A DNA stretch of 64,000 nt from Adiantum capillus-veneris (GCA_014529385.2 CM043950.1:74655935-74719934), one strand, 5' to 3'; shown: positions 1 to 11,596, counted from the stretch's first letter. A program made the numbers and translations. The notes: generated by a model not told the origin, from the letters alone.

Positions 1-1
1 A

Positions 2-943
2 CAAGTCAATCCGACAATAAGTGCTCTATCCAGGGCTTCACAAGTTTACATGAACCTTAGATATGATCATATACTAGCAAACCAAGGCATATTTGGTGGA
101 GAGACCACTATTATAGTATCCACCAAAGAGAGTGTGAATCAAGGCGATCACTTGGACACTATCTTTGAGGAAGTCTCGGACACTTTTTCAGAATCAACAT
201 CTGAAATGTCTTCCTATTCGACTGATTCGGGAATCGGAATGAAACTGCGGTATAAGCACATACTCACATTTTATAAGACTAATGGCCATGGAGCTCAGGT
301 TTACCTGGATCCTAATGAAGAGTATGCCATTCCCATTGATGACCATGACATAGACTTTGAAGAGGAAATCGGGGCAAACAAACAAGGAAAAATGTATATG
401 TATAAAAATGAAACTCAGTATCTGCAAGTTGAAAACCTCGATGTGATAGACAAATGGAGGTTAGAAGTAAATACCATAATTCTAGATATGGTAGCAAAAG
501 AAGGACCACCGACTTTAGAATTTGAGGGATACGATCATGTTGATTTGAATCCATTGAAATGGCTTAGCATGGATAATCCTAGGATTGGAGTCTTTTGTTG
601 GGAGGATAGAAACTTCAAAGATCTTCTATGGACTTCTCATGCCAAATTAGGCCAGTTAAAACTCATGGACATCATCTATATCTTCAAAATCAAAGACAAG
701 GGTTCAACAAATCTACCAACGTACCTATTTATGGATTGTTTTAACAATAAATTTGTTATGATGATTCTTGAGGAGGTAGAACATACCAGATACCAAGGGT
801 ACTCCATAAGAGAGGGATATTGCGCCAAGGACCAGAAACTATTCCAAGAGAGGAACTCCACGAGAGATCATTTGGGAGAAATGATAAAAAACCTGAACCT
901 ACCTCATCACAAAGAAAACTGTGTGACACTAAAGCCAGTCTAG
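2..943 (+). pseudogene. ORF upstream of the gag core, gypsy element 1 (cut by window edge)
   Basis: An open frame runs from the window edge to a stop at 943, with a first ATG at 50 (297 codons from there). No family is recognised. The protein is acidic in its first half (runs of E, D and S) and contains two similar short stretches, MNLRYDHIL near residue 1 and MKLRYKHIL near residue 64, which suggests an internal repeat. Its end overlaps, in another frame, a stretch that runs into the gag core near 1029. It is therefore probably the N-terminal part of this element's gag or a pre-gag ORF. This role rests on position only. Confidence 0.45.
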
Positions 944-1028
944 GTCTACACGAGTCACTATTTCCAACAAATTGGTTTGAAGGACTCGGGATAGGACCAA
1001 CTGCCAAGAGATTGGGAGTTGAACCAAA

Positions 1029-1800
1029 TAGACGTATCAGACCAGCTGATTTTAGAAAATGGGCCAAAAAATACAGTGGATCTGGGGATCCATATGACCA
1101 CTTTCTTTAAGCAAGTGCTAAGAGCAGATCGCATATTTGATTTCCATACTCAATTTGAGGGATTTGGAATGACATTAGAAGGAAAAGAACTGACATGATT
1201 CCAAAACATTCCACCGAGGTCAATCATGGACTTAAATACATTAGGTCAAGGATTTCTAGCTGCATGTTCCAAAATGGGGACCAAACATAATACGGTAGCT
1301 TCAAACAAAAACAAGGCGAGTCTGTTAGAGATTTTGCAACTAGAATGAGGCAATACATATTGGAAGATGCCTAAAACTAGAAATACCTGCAAAAGAAATA
1401 TTATCAACATTATTTCTAGAAGGACTGCTAAACAAAGAACTTCATGCTATATTGTATAGCAAGAAGCATATGACCCTAGAAGAGTGTGTATCGGATGCCA
1501 TTGACTTGGGAGACAATTGTGAATTTTCAATAAAGAAGACGTCCCTAAGGATAATCAAAATGAGAAAACAGCATCCACCAAACCAGCACAAGTAGGAACG
1601 GTTGCTGCAGCACCGCTTACAGCCATAGAAGACATGCTCAAAAGGATGAATGAAATGATGAATAACATGCAAAAAACACCTATAAGGGGATGAGGGCAAG
1701 AAATATCTCAACAGGGACAACCAATTAGGCCACAAAAATGGTATGCGAAGGCAAATGGACCAATCATGAGACCAATGAGTGCTATTACCGACCAAAGTAT
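1029..1800 (+). pseudogene. gag core (capsid-like), gypsy element 1
   Basis: Translation across several frames gives a recognisable Retrotrans_gag-type core. A stretch with FRKWAKKYSGSGDPYDHF (1050-1105) is followed, after a frameshift, by FHTQFEGFGMTLEGKEL (about 1140-1190), then by decayed helical sequence and a GTKHNTV segment. Gag forms the cytoplasmic particle in which reverse transcription takes place. Stops and frameshifts every few hundred bases show that the copy is inactive. It joins a zinc-knuckle region after 1867. Confidence 0.7.
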
Positions 1801-1866
1801 GATGGGAATGTTCAACATGTGATTATGAGGCCACAAGAACAATCCATGTACAAATATTAGCCTAAT

Positions 1867-2330
1867 ATGATCCCAACTCAAAGATCACCAATGGGTATGG
1901 AAAGAAGTCAACCCGTGTTGGATCAACAACCTCCATATCTTGGATATAATGCAGTGCCGGTAATGCATCCTGAGGGAATCATAGAAGAACAAGCACTTGT
2001 GCCTGTTACACCCTATGTTGAGCCTAGTACATCTGCAGTAATGGTAGAAGGAGAGTGGTATAATTCACATCCATCACCAATGGAAGAAATAGCCACTTAT
2101 ACTACACCAGAGCTTGCACCAATGTACTATGTAGCTAATCAAAGTGTTAGACCTCCGATGGTAAGACCCATGATTAAGCCAAGAACTGGAAATTGTCATA
2201 ATTGTGGTGCAGATGATCACTGGAAAAATGACTTCTCAGAGCCTAAGAAGAACATTAAGTCGGTTGAAGCTTTTTGTATATAATGTTGCAAAAAGGCAGG
2301 ATACTTCCCTGAAGATTGTCCAAAAAATCA
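1867..2330 (+). pseudogene. gag C-terminus with two decayed zinc knuckles, gypsy element 1
   Basis: The 138-codon frame 1867-2283 is rich in P, M, Q and V and ends with CHNCGADDHWKNDF, a CCHC knuckle whose last cysteine has become phenylalanine. Immediately after the stop, CCKKAGYFPEDCP (about 2283-2320) looks like a second knuckle with H changed to Y and an upstream C displaced. Such knuckles bind RNA in the nucleocapsid part of gag. The loss of metal ligands in both agrees with decay. Confidence 0.7.
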
Positions 2331-3472
2331 TTTAAACAAGGGTAAAATAGTAGTGAACGTAGTCCAAATGATACCTGATAGCTCATCGGAGAGTGAACCT
2401 TTTGTTCCAATCAAGGCTAAGAAAAAGAAACATAATCACCAGAGCCCAGGCTAAGAAAAACAAACCTAACTCCTCTGATGATTCAGAGAATACTAAAATT
2501 TTCTCTCAAAAAACCAAAAGAAGAAGAAGCTAGAGGTATGAGATCAGAAAAAAGAAACAAAGGGTTGAAATTGAGGAGAAAGCCAAGAAACTATTCTAGG
2601 AAAAAGTGAAAGAAATTGGAAGTGAAATCAAGGAAACCAAAGTGAAATCTGGAGGATCAATTTTGGTAGACAAAATTTTTGAGCTAATCACTGCAGCCTT
2701 GGAAGCTTACTAGGCGGGACTTAAAGCAGGCCAAAACATAGAGAACAAATGGAAAAACCGTCTTTCTCCAATATGGAAGCAGTTAAGCGTGAATCTTATC
2801 AAAATTTGGTAAGAATTACTCAAGAGATATTGGAAAAACAAAAACCCAAGCTCGAGAGTATTGCAAAAACCTGAGGAGATTGTGGTAGGAGCCACTAAAG
2901 AGAAATCCAAAGCGGTGGTAGAACCCCATTTTAAAACTAAAAAGCCATAACTCATAGTGCCTGACAATGAATATTCCTTACATAGAGTTCCGTTCCTGGA
3001 AGAAGACTGGCCAGGACACTTATGGGAACAAGTTAGAGTGATTAATAATGGGAGCTTAACTTTGAAGTCAGCTCCTATAGAGGAAGTTTGGTTAGACAAT
3101 CTACCTCCTGATATGGACATGGATGTACAATCCTTGTATGGGGATTGCGGCTCTAAAGCTTCAGGACTGTCTAAACCAATGACTCTAAAAACACTACCCT
3201 CTTACTTGGGAGATAACGAAGACAAATCCATAGTGTGTAAAACCACTCAGATAAAAAGAGTGGAACACACCCTAGACGTAGACAACATCCATTCAATCAT
3301 TCCTACACCCATTCAATGCACTCTTACCTTAGGAGAGCTGTAAAAAACCATGCCGTACTTATGGAATGATCTAGAAAAAACTCTAGAGAAGGTGGGGATA
3401 AGAGGGCTAATCGCGAAAAAATCTGAAAAATTGAAACAAGAATTGGATAACAAAGAGATTAGGTAATTCTCA
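2331..3472 (+). other. Linker between gag and protease, gypsy element 1
   Basis: This stretch is low-complexity coding relic, lysine- and glutamate-rich in places. It includes an open frame 2957-3343 (128 codons) that I cannot assign. Its position between the zinc knuckles and the protease makes it part of the ancestral gag-pol of this element. No separate gene is visible. Confidence 0.5.
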
Positions 3473-3805
3473 ATGAACAAAGTCAGAGAATACTACGAGC
3501 GGGAAGAAGGAAACACAACCCTTCTAGTAAGACATAATGATATAGAAACCATGGCAATACTGGATAGTGGGGCAAGCATAGCCATAGCCACAAAAACAGT
3601 ATGGGAAGCATGGGAAAAACTAGCCATTAGACACAATCGAATGAAATTACAATTGGTTTATGGGCACATCGAAAGACCCTTAGGACTGCTTGAAAAAGTG
3701 ATAGTTAGTTCTTGTGGAGTTGATTATCAACATACTTTTGCAATAGTGGACTTTGGAAAGAAACTCAATCATGAAATCATCCTGGGAAGGCCATTCATGC
3801 GATAA
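3473..3805 (+). pseudogene. Retropepsin-like aspartic protease, gypsy element 1
   Basis: The 110-codon frame has the catalytic motif MAILDSGASIAIAT about 25 residues in and ends with IILGRPFMR, the conserved ILGRPW-type strand of plant gypsy proteases. The enzyme would cleave the gag-pol polyprotein. The domain core is unbroken, but the flanking frames are not. The following piece 3839-4042 continues the usual sequence after the protease in another frame. Confidence 0.85.
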
Positions 3806-4703
3806 GTACAACTCATCCAGGATTGGGGAAAGAGCAACTTGTACTTGAAGCAAGTGGGATCAATAACAAGGGTTAATCTAAAAGATCACGCTTATAGAGA
3901 TGTTATGGAGACGCCCATACAAGAATTTGACTCAATCTCTTTGGTTGAAACAAAGCTTCCATTTTGGTTAAACAAAGACACACCTATTTGGATGTGTGGA
4001 GCCTCAGAAAACGGGATCTTAAAACAAGAAGATGTATCTTAGAAAGGATTGCACAAATGAATCTTAATATACCTAAACCCTTTTTGGAGCATTTGTTTGA
4101 GCCATTTGAGTGGACTCAAATTTTAGCAGCAACGGATGTGTGTGTAAATACGTCTATGCCTACTCAATTTTGCAATGAGGACGGCTATGACATAATTCCT
4201 ATACAAATGATTTCAACCCTTCACATTGAAGAAAAAATTCATAAGCCCAAGGACTTAGTGAAAGTTCAACAAGTCTTTTCATACCACTACTATGATGCAG
4301 CAGATGAGTTAGAAGAATGTTCAGCTACCTCAGATGATCTGGGGTTGGAAAAAGAATAGGTGAGAGCTAAACTACTCACGAAAGGAGGGGAGGAAAAGTT
4401 TTTTAACTTTCCAAACCGGAAACTGAGAAGACAAAAATGGTATAGAAGAAAAAGAGACACCAGAAACTTAAAATCTAAACCCATGCCATCAGTCTCTAGT
4501 AGAACACAGTTTTTGATGCAGATAAATGCACATGATTATGTCAAAGACAAAGTTACGGGTAGATATCCTTCAACCAAAAAACAAGAAAGAAAACTCAATC
4601 AAAACCTAAATACCAAGACAAGGATTTGGCCATGACACGAGTTGAACGAAAAAAGAAATATCAAGAGTTAAAGAAAGCTCTAAATAAGATGTACACCACG
4701 TAA
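3806..4703 (+). other. Protease-RT connecting region, gypsy element 1
   Basis: Several frames (3839-4042, 3964-4359, 4360-4635) overlap through frameshifts and read as one ancestral stretch joining the protease to the reverse transcriptase. I see no catalytic motif. It is rich in lysine near 4400-4620. No independent gene is supported. Confidence 0.5.
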
Positions 4704-5767
4704 ATGGAAACCACCGAGGAAGAAGGTAAGGATGTAATGAGTGTCCCATCCCATTACAAGAAATATACTCTCCAAGACCAAAACATCATAGTCGAACAAC
4801 CTGTCAGGGAACTAAGAAAACAGGGTGAGTCCTATGAAGGACCTGAAAATGCACAAAAGATAGATCTGGCCGAATCAGGAGAAGAGCCTAGACCTGCCTA
4901 CATTGAAAATGACCTGACGGAAGAGAAAGAAGAGCTTTTGTTAAGCTTATTGAAAGAATACCAATATATCTTTGCTTGGTCTTATAAGGATCTCAAGGGT
5001 GTTGATCTAGAAATCTATTAGCATACCATACCTATGAGAGATAATGTGAAAACAAGCAAATAGAGACCATATACTTAAAATAGAGACCATATCAAAGAAG
5101 AGTTAGAAAAGCTCAAAGAAGCCTAATTCATTTAAAAAATTGAACAATAGATTGGGTGTCTCCAATTGTGGTAGTACCCAGGAAAAATGAAAAATTAAGG
5201 GTGTGTGTTAATCTTAAGAAAGTGAATGCATCCACCATTAGATACAACTTTTCTCTTCCAATCACTGAGCATGTTTTAGAGCGAGTTGTAGGAAAAGAAG
5301 CTTATAGTTTTTTAGATGGATTTTTAGGATACAATAAACTTTTGATTGACCTTAAAGATCAACCTAAAACTGCCTTTGCAACTGAATGGGATATTTTTGC
5401 CTATTGGGTTATGCCTTTTGGGTTAACTAATGCTCCTGTCACCTTTCAAAGATTGATGATCCATGCTTTTCAGGAATATCTTTTCTTGGAAGTATATATG
5501 GATGATCTATGTGTACATTCATCAATCGGGGCTAATCATTTTGAACACCTCAAAAAGGTACTCGAAAAATGTAGACTTTATAGGATTTGCTTAAATCTTG
5601 AAAAGTGCACATTTATGGGCAGACAAGAAAAACTTCTTGGACATATAGTGTCTAAAAATGGCATAGCTATTGATATGGATAAAATTCATGTTATTGTTGA
5701 ATTACTTAGACTGACAACAATAAAAGGGGTACAACCTTTCGTGGGACATTGTGGATATTACAGATGA
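4704..5767 (+). pseudogene. Reverse transcriptase, gypsy element 1
   Basis: The region before the core reads LLSLLKEYQYIFAWSYKDL (about 4940-4995), typical of the segment leading into gypsy RT. The core frame 5156-5767 (203 codons) has PIVVVPRKNEKLRVCVN, LDGFLGYNKLLIDLKDQ, VMPFGLTNAPVTFQRLM and the catalytic YMDDLCVHS, then a GHIVSKNGI thumb motif. The enzyme copies the element RNA into DNA. Stops at 5020 and between 5021 and 5156 separate the N-terminal part from the core, so the gene is dead although the active-site residues remain. Confidence 0.92.
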
Positions 5768-5819
5768 TTCATTTATATGTACGCTATAATTGCAAAACCC
5801 ATGTACATATTAATTACAC

Positions 5820-6330
5820 TCTTTGAATAAACTGATGAGTGTGAAGAATCCTTCATGAAGCTAAAGCAATCTATCACTTCAGCCCCAATATTGAAAGCAC
5901 CAGACTGGAATAAGATATTCCACATACATGTAGATGCTTCCAATTTTGCCATTGGGTGTATACTAGCTCAACCAGGAGACGAAAAAATTGATTTTCCTAT
6001 TTCTTATGCTAGTAGATAGTTGAATATGGCATAGAAAAACTATACAACCACCGAAAGGGAAGGATTATGAACGATCTATGCCATAAAAAAGTATAGACAT
6101 TACCTATTAGCTAACAAATTTGTGTTCTTTGTGGACCACCAAGCCTTATTGTACTTGGTCAACAAGCCATGCAACACGGGAAGTATAGTAGATTTTTCAT
6201 AATTCTTTTGGTATTTACTTTCAGTATAGTTGTAAAAAAGGGCACCACTCACCAAAGAGCATATTATTTATCAAGGATTATTTTGGGAGAACCACCAAAA
6301 GGAGTAGACAATGATCTACCATATGACAAT
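5820..6330 (+). pseudogene. RNase H domain, gypsy element 1
   Basis: Read across frames, this gives FHIHVDASNFAIGCILAQPG (about 5918-5980), then ISYASR, a TEREGL segment with the conserved glutamate, YRHYLLANKFVFFVDHQALL (about 6090-6150) and KKGTTHQRAYYLSR (about 6234-6280). These are the D, E and D positions of a gypsy RNase H and the tail that precedes integrase. It would degrade the RNA strand of the hybrid. Stops at several points make it a pseudogene. Confidence 0.85.
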
Positions 6331-6419
6331 GATCTATTCTCCATGGAAATGATACCCCGATGGTCAGAAAATATGGTTTCATTAATCACCATAGCTCAAG
6401 TGGATTTGCAAATACCACT

Positions 6420-6760
6420 TCCTATTAGAACCAAATTAATTGGGCAATGGGCTATGTATCAATTACTAGCTGGAAGGCTATACAAAAGAAATCAGGATGG
6501 AATATTGCTTTTGTGTATTAATTCTAAAGAGAAAACCAATACTAAAGTCAAGCACATATTACCATAGTGGGACTTCAATTTATGGAAGACCAAACTATGC
6601 AACGGATCTTTACACTTGGAGTATTTCGGCCAACCATGAGGAGTGACATTCACTCATTTGTAAAAGAATGTCCTCAATGCAAGAAACAAGAACCCATACC
6701 TCATGTGACATTTTTCCAAATATTACTTGTTCCTAAGTGGAGTAACTATCTAGTTACTTA
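6420..6760 (+). pseudogene. First integrase-type H2C2 zinc-binding module, gypsy element 1
   Basis: A segment with LYKRNQDGILLLCINSKEK (about 6475-6535) is followed by FMEDQTMQRIFTLGVFRPTM and FVKECPQCKKQ (6580-6700). This matches the pattern of the integrase HHCC domain (LYKR.., RRIL...WPT, C..C). The first histidines are lost in the frameshift near 6567. A second such module follows at about 6850-7070, and no catalytic core lies between them. Confidence 0.65.
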
Positions 6761-6849
6761 CTTATCAAGCCGAACATTTCGTGAGGATATGAGTAAACGC
6801 TGCCAGAGAGAAATTGAAACTGAAGCAGAGACTATGGTTTTATTGGAAA

Positions 6850-7600
6850 CCAATTGTATCAAAGAGGAAAGGATCAACATTTGCGTCTTTGTACAAATGA
6901 AGATGACTATATTCCCATTATAGAACAAGCACATGCTGGATTAGTTAGAGGTCACTTTTCTAGTGAAACCACCATGAGAGAAATCTTGATGGTAGGCATA
7001 TGGTGGCCAACAATTTTTGCAGATGTCAAAGAATATGTTTGAAGGTGTGATACATGTCAACGAGCAAAAATTACATTCCGTGTAGATAGCATGTCTTTAA
7101 GACCAATGATGTGGGCTATTGCTTTTGCAAAATTGGAAATATATTTTGTCGGGCCAATACAACCACTAGCTTATAGAAACCCATGCTCAGTATATCATTG
7201 TAGATACGGAGAATGTTGTCAGGACCACAACCACATTCTTGTCTGAGAATGTGTTCATAAGATATCGACTTCCAATAGAAATGGTCAGTGATAGGGGAAC
7301 TCATTTCCTCAATGAGGTAATTGAGTATCTGCTTAATGAATTTATGGTCATCCATAACAAATTGGCTCCCTATCATCCACAACCAAACACACATGCTGAG
7401 CACACGAATAAAGTTCTTATCTCGGTATTAACTAAAGTGGTTGGTTCAGGATGGACCAGTTAGAAAATGAATCTCCATGCTGCTCTATGGGTTTATAGAG
7501 TTTCATTCAAGACCGCTATAAATTCTATACCCTTTAACCTTGTTTATGGTCTTGATGCCATACTGCCGATATAATTTCTATTGCTGACACCAAGGGTAGC
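6850..7600 (+). pseudogene. Integrase with second H2C2 module, gypsy element 1
   Basis: YQRGKDQHLRLCTNEDDY and EQAHAGLVRGHFSSETTMRE lead to GIWWPTIFADVKEYV and RCDTCQRAK (to about 7070), a complete HHCC module apart from a stop at 7040. The catalytic core follows in several frames: FVGPIQPLAYR near 7150, then 7239-7463 with LPIEMVSDRGTHFLNEVIEY (second D) and APYHPQPNTHAEHTN, where the position usually occupied by the catalytic glutamate reads AEHT. The copy carries stops and frameshifts throughout. Confidence 0.85.
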
Positions 7601-7995
7601 TAAGGATCTTGAGTGGACCGGACATGAATTATCAAAGAGGCTTGAAAATTTAGAAAAGACAAGCAAAGACTAACAATTGTAGCTCACATCTATGCACAAC
7701 AATGGAAACAAAAACAGTTTTTTGATTCCCATCTCGTCACAAAAATCTTCAAAAAGGGGGACTTAGTTTTAGCCTACTCCCTTAAACAACACATTCCCAA
7801 GTTTAAGAAAAGGGAAACAAACCATTTATCATTGAATATGTATCCCCAAGTGGAGGAGTTAAGTTGTCCAATCTAGATGGTGAAGCAATAGCTAATTGGA
7901 TTCGTGGCAGCCATTTAAAGAAGTACAATTTTCCACAAAGCAATGAATTGCTAGAAAAGATGCATGCAACAAGAAAAAACAAAGATGAAACCATA
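7600..7995 (+). pseudogene. Integrase C-terminal region, gypsy element 1
   Basis: Frame-shifted reading gives the usual C-terminal sequence: a relic of ELEWTGHE-like sequence near 7610, FDSHLVTK-like sequence near 7720, KKGDLVLAY near 7755, then SPSGGVKLSNLDGEAIANW and SHLKKYNFPQ (about 7850-7930), the segment after the GPY/F fold. It would bind DNA or chromatin during integration. It is clearly decayed. Confidence 0.7.
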
Positions 7996-8129
7996 GCAAA
8001 TCATTGATGAAGCACAAGAGGAAGCTCAGCTTCGAGTACTCAAAAGAAAAGTTGTTGTCTAAAATCAACAAATACCTATTCCCATCAACACTCTGGAACT
8101 AGATGAATGACTATGGGAATTTCAGAAGG

Positions 8130-8800
8130 ATACAGTGTCAACAGATGAATGGTTAGATGGAATGGATCTTGGCATCAATGTATAACTGAACAATCATAGC
8201 ACAAATGCATTGGTCGATATAGGAGCTTGAGTAAATGCAGTCAATTATTCCATGTACAAAAAAGCAACGAATCATTCTTTGACATTGAGAATATCAGCTA
8301 TCAAAGGATGCAAGAACCCAACACCAACATTGGGAGTAGTCAACTTAAATATGATAGTACATGGATGTTTGTTCCCTCATCAATCGTATGCTTACCAGTT
8401 GAACACATGAATGAAACAACGATTCTTGGAATCTTATGGATGCGGATGTACAAGGAGGTACCAAATTGGGATACCAATCAACTCAAGCTATCACCTAAAG
8501 GTGGACAACTTATTGTTCCAATTGCACAAAGAAAAGAGGAATGGAAAAAAGGTTACCAGCAAAAGAAACCACAAAGAAATCAATCTTTTCCATCCTATAG
8601 ACAAGCCAATGCTACAAGTAGCATGCATGGAGTTAGTCATATCTGGGTACCAAAAGCACAACTCAAGGACAAGCCGTTTCAAATTTGGGTACCTAGAACA
8701 TCATCTACTATACTAAAGAAGGTTGCAAAGTTAAAAACACAAAGAAGAGAATCTTCAAGCAGGGAACTCAACACAAGATGGATTTGGAGGTAAAAGGAGC
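8130..8800 (+). pseudogene. Second retropepsin-like domain downstream of integrase, gypsy element 1
   Basis: After the integrase a frame reads TDEWLDGMDLGIN (about 8145-8180) and NALVDIGA, stop, VNAVNYSMYKKA (about 8205-8260). The open frame 8227-8793 then continues to ETTILGILWMRMYKEVPNWD (about 8420-8475). The pair ALVD.GA.VN and ILG..W is the arrangement of a retropepsin fold. This is a second copy, since the normal protease lies at 3473-3805. A stop replaces the residue after VDIGA and a frame change is needed near 8395. Function is unknown. It could also be a captured fragment of another element. Confidence 0.5.
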
Positions 8801-9208
8801 ACTTATCTTCTCGGCAAATTGTACAATCGACAAAGCAATGGAGAGTTAAGACTCAAAACACTCAACCACAACAATTCATCAAAGAAAAACCAAGATACAA
8901 ATGGTGAGTTAAAGCTCCACAATCGTCATCATTGATACCGAACTGAAGTCAGCGTGCCAAAGCATCCTGAAATCAACTACAAGATTTTCCCTTTAGGAAA
9001 TAGCAACCAGAAGCCTCGACCACAGAAACTCTTGAGTTAATTACTCAAGACCCAACTCTTGCACAACACAATGGTTTGAACTGCATTGATCTTTGAAGCA
9101 TGGTAGAGCCAACCAAGTCTATGCATAGACACGATCGTGCACACAGTCGTCCCGAAGTACACCAGCTAGGAAGGATGGACTGGAACTAAGTAATTAAGGA
9201 AAATGTTG
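8801..9208 (+). other. 3' untranslated region of gypsy element 1
   Basis: I see no open frame or motif here. The region is moderately A-rich and ends in the polypurine tract. Confidence 0.4.
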
Positions 9209-9229
9209 AAGAGGGAGGAAAAAGTTGGA
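9209..9229 (+). promoter_or_regulatory. Probable polypurine tract of gypsy element 1
   Basis: A run of 21 bases that is almost all purine (AAGAGGGAGGAAAAAGTTGG core) lies directly before TGTCAAC. The polypurine tract primes plus-strand DNA synthesis and normally abuts the 3' LTR. No second LTR is in the window to confirm the boundary. Confidence 0.5.
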
Positions 9230-11425
9230 TGTCAACAGGTAAAATTTAACTGATAACATCTCCTCGATGAGTGTAAATAGTGTATATACTATCAAAAATC
9301 ATCAAAAAATGGCCTTTTTTTGTTATTTTCATCATTTTTCTTGATATTGGGACTTAAAAATAGAGAAATCCACCAAAAACAATAAAGAAATGTTTCTCAA
9401 TGGATTTCCTTAATTATTGATTTTTTACTTTGCTTTTTTAGCACTTTTTATTATTTCTTTGCTTTTGTTAATAAACATGTCAAAAATTAATAATAAATAG
9501 CAAATGAGCTCAGATGGAGAAACTGAAGATACATTGATGATCACAGGGACAAGCTGGACATGCACAAGAAATTCCAATCGAATCGACAGATGGAAGCGGG
9601 AAGCCTGGATTAGGCCGCCAAGGCCTACTTTCGTAGAATGAGCTAACGCAATCCGATTGAAGAAATTTTTGAGTCTAACATAGATTTCACGGCTTAGTAG
9701 GAATAACAGGGGAGTTTGGAGAAAAATAGTTTGGAAAGTCTGAGTATAGATATCCAAGGTAGCCCAAAATCACCTCATTTCCATCAATCACTATTGGAGG
9801 AGAGAGCTTTCTGCCTTCTTCGCGCGAGATTTCCGAAGTCTACAGTTGTCCATTTACAACATCATCTCACACGAGACATGAGGGGTAAGTTCTAAACTTA
9901 TCAATGAACAATTCTATATGGACGGGTAGCAAGTCTAGGCTCAGGAAAAACCCCTAGAAACCCAGTTGTGCACCAAGTCCTACAACACAAAAGTGACCAT
10001 AGCGGCCAGTCAACTCAACCAAATTGGACAAGGCTTGAACTGTAGCATGCTCCAATGTAATAGAACACTTTCATATCACCAAATGACCATTTGGCAGGGG
10101 TTGAGGGGGTCCTAAGTAAATACTCTAGGTTTTTGCCATGTGCCAGAATGGATTGTGACTCCACAAGCAGCTTATAAACTGGGTCGATACACAATGTATC
10201 TAGATGGTTTCATGGAAACAAACAAGGTAAGTTCTCAAACAACAGAAAATATCTTGAAGGCTACAAGTCGTTAAATTTGACATATGAAGTTAAACTAGCT
10301 TCAAAAGTGAGTAACCAACTCTACATGACAAGTAGTCACAAAAATTGGTGATTTCAAAGTCGAGGAGAGCACGAAGTAATATCGATACGACCGAACATTA
10401 CCAAATTCATTTTAGGACTTGTTTTAGATGTATTAAAGATGTTTAGGTCATCAAATTATCAATTCTTGTAAAAAAGTGACCGGTGTAAATAATCGCGACG
10501 ATTATTTACTTTTGTGCTTGATTGACTTGGAATTGATCTCTTCACTTCACCTATCGCTCGTACAAATTTACTACATGCCAAATGTCAAGCATGAGCCAAA
10601 ATGATCAAGAAAAACTCTGAATTTGTCAAAAAACGCACCAAACTCTTTTCAATCCAATTTTTGAGTTAACTATCATATTTTTTGATCCAAATCACCCCAT
10701 ATCTCACACACACACACACTCTACATCATCTCTAGAACCAAGTTGCAATAAAATAAAAAGAGTACAAATTGATGAAAAAGATAATAATCGTAATTATTTA
10801 CTTTTTTATCAAAATGGATGAAATTTGTAACTTTGACCTTATGGGACCAAAGAACATGATGTCTCAAGTCCACAAATAAAGTTTGAGCAAGTTTCGATAT
10901 CAAAAACTCAAAATCTCTTTATATCTACTGTTTTAGAGACTAAAAGCTTAAATCTGGCACCATTTCCACCCAGTGCACTCAAATGAGCCCACACTTCACT
11001 CAGAGTACCTAAATGCATATGTTTCAAGCCTATGATGTCAAAAATGCAAAAACTTGGAAAAAATTTCAAACTATTAATATTCGCGATTATTTACTTTTGT
11101 TGCAATTTTTGCATGAACTGCATAATTTTGATCTCTACATGTTTTTATGTATCTATGCATGCTCCAAAACTGATATAAAGAAACAATGGACATCATTTCC
11201 CACCAATTAAGACTCAGGGCATTTTAGAGCAGAATTTGCAAAAATTTCTAACTTTGACACTGCATTCACTTAATAGGAGCAATGCAAGCGGCTGACAAGG
11301 CAAAGAAAAGGGTATCCCAGAACGATAAGCTACAATAGTTGCCATCGTACTAGTTAGATCCAAGCTCAGTGAAGACAACAAAATCAACCTACTTGTCTAA
11401 ATAACAACTCAAAGAAAACAGCACA
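9230..11425 (+). repeat. Probable 3' LTR of gypsy element 1 and following non-coding sequence
   Basis: The stretch starts with TGTCAAC after the polypurine tract, has no convincing coding sequence and is AT-rich. The right end of the LTR cannot be fixed, because the partner LTR lies outside the window. It contains three copies of an ATTATTTACTTTT motif about 290 bases apart (10499, 10791, 11083). The first is part of a perfect palindrome. A short CA repeat lies at about 10707. Confidence 0.4.
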
Positions 11426-11596
11426 ATGGTTTTCACTGGCAGATTCAAGAGTGAAGAAGGACACTAGGTAGAATTGCAAATGCTACCTAAGGAGTTTTAT
11501 GATGTAGCAGCAAAGCTAGACACCAAGGAAGCCAACAGAAGGCTGGGGCTTCAAGATTTCTATGACGAGGAACCATGCGGAAAAGGTGCATTGTGA
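11426..11596 (+). pseudogene. Short coding-like fragment, unidentified
   Basis: From an ATG at 11426 the frame reads MVFTGRFKSEEGH, a stop, then VELQMLPKEFYDVAAKLDTK and NRRLGLQDFYDEEPCGKG, ending in a stop at 11596. The composition after the single stop looks like real protein rather than chance. The 3' end overlaps the truncated LTR that begins near 11578. I do not recognise it. It may be a relic of an element ORF or of a host exon. Confidence 0.25.

Larger units (their letters stand above)
1..9229 (+). mobile_element. Degenerate Ty3/gypsy LTR retrotransposon, internal region
   Basis: The domain order read along the + strand is gag, zinc knuckles, protease, reverse transcriptase, RNase H, integrase and integrase C-terminus, which is the Ty3/gypsy order. 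The reading frame is broken by many stops and frameshifts, so the copy is dead. The 5' LTR lies outside the window. A purine-rich tract ends at 9229 and is followed by TGTCAAC, the likely start of the 3' LTR. Unusual features are two successive integrase-type zinc-binding modules and a second protease-like domain after the integrase. The components are annotated separately. Confidence 0.9.
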
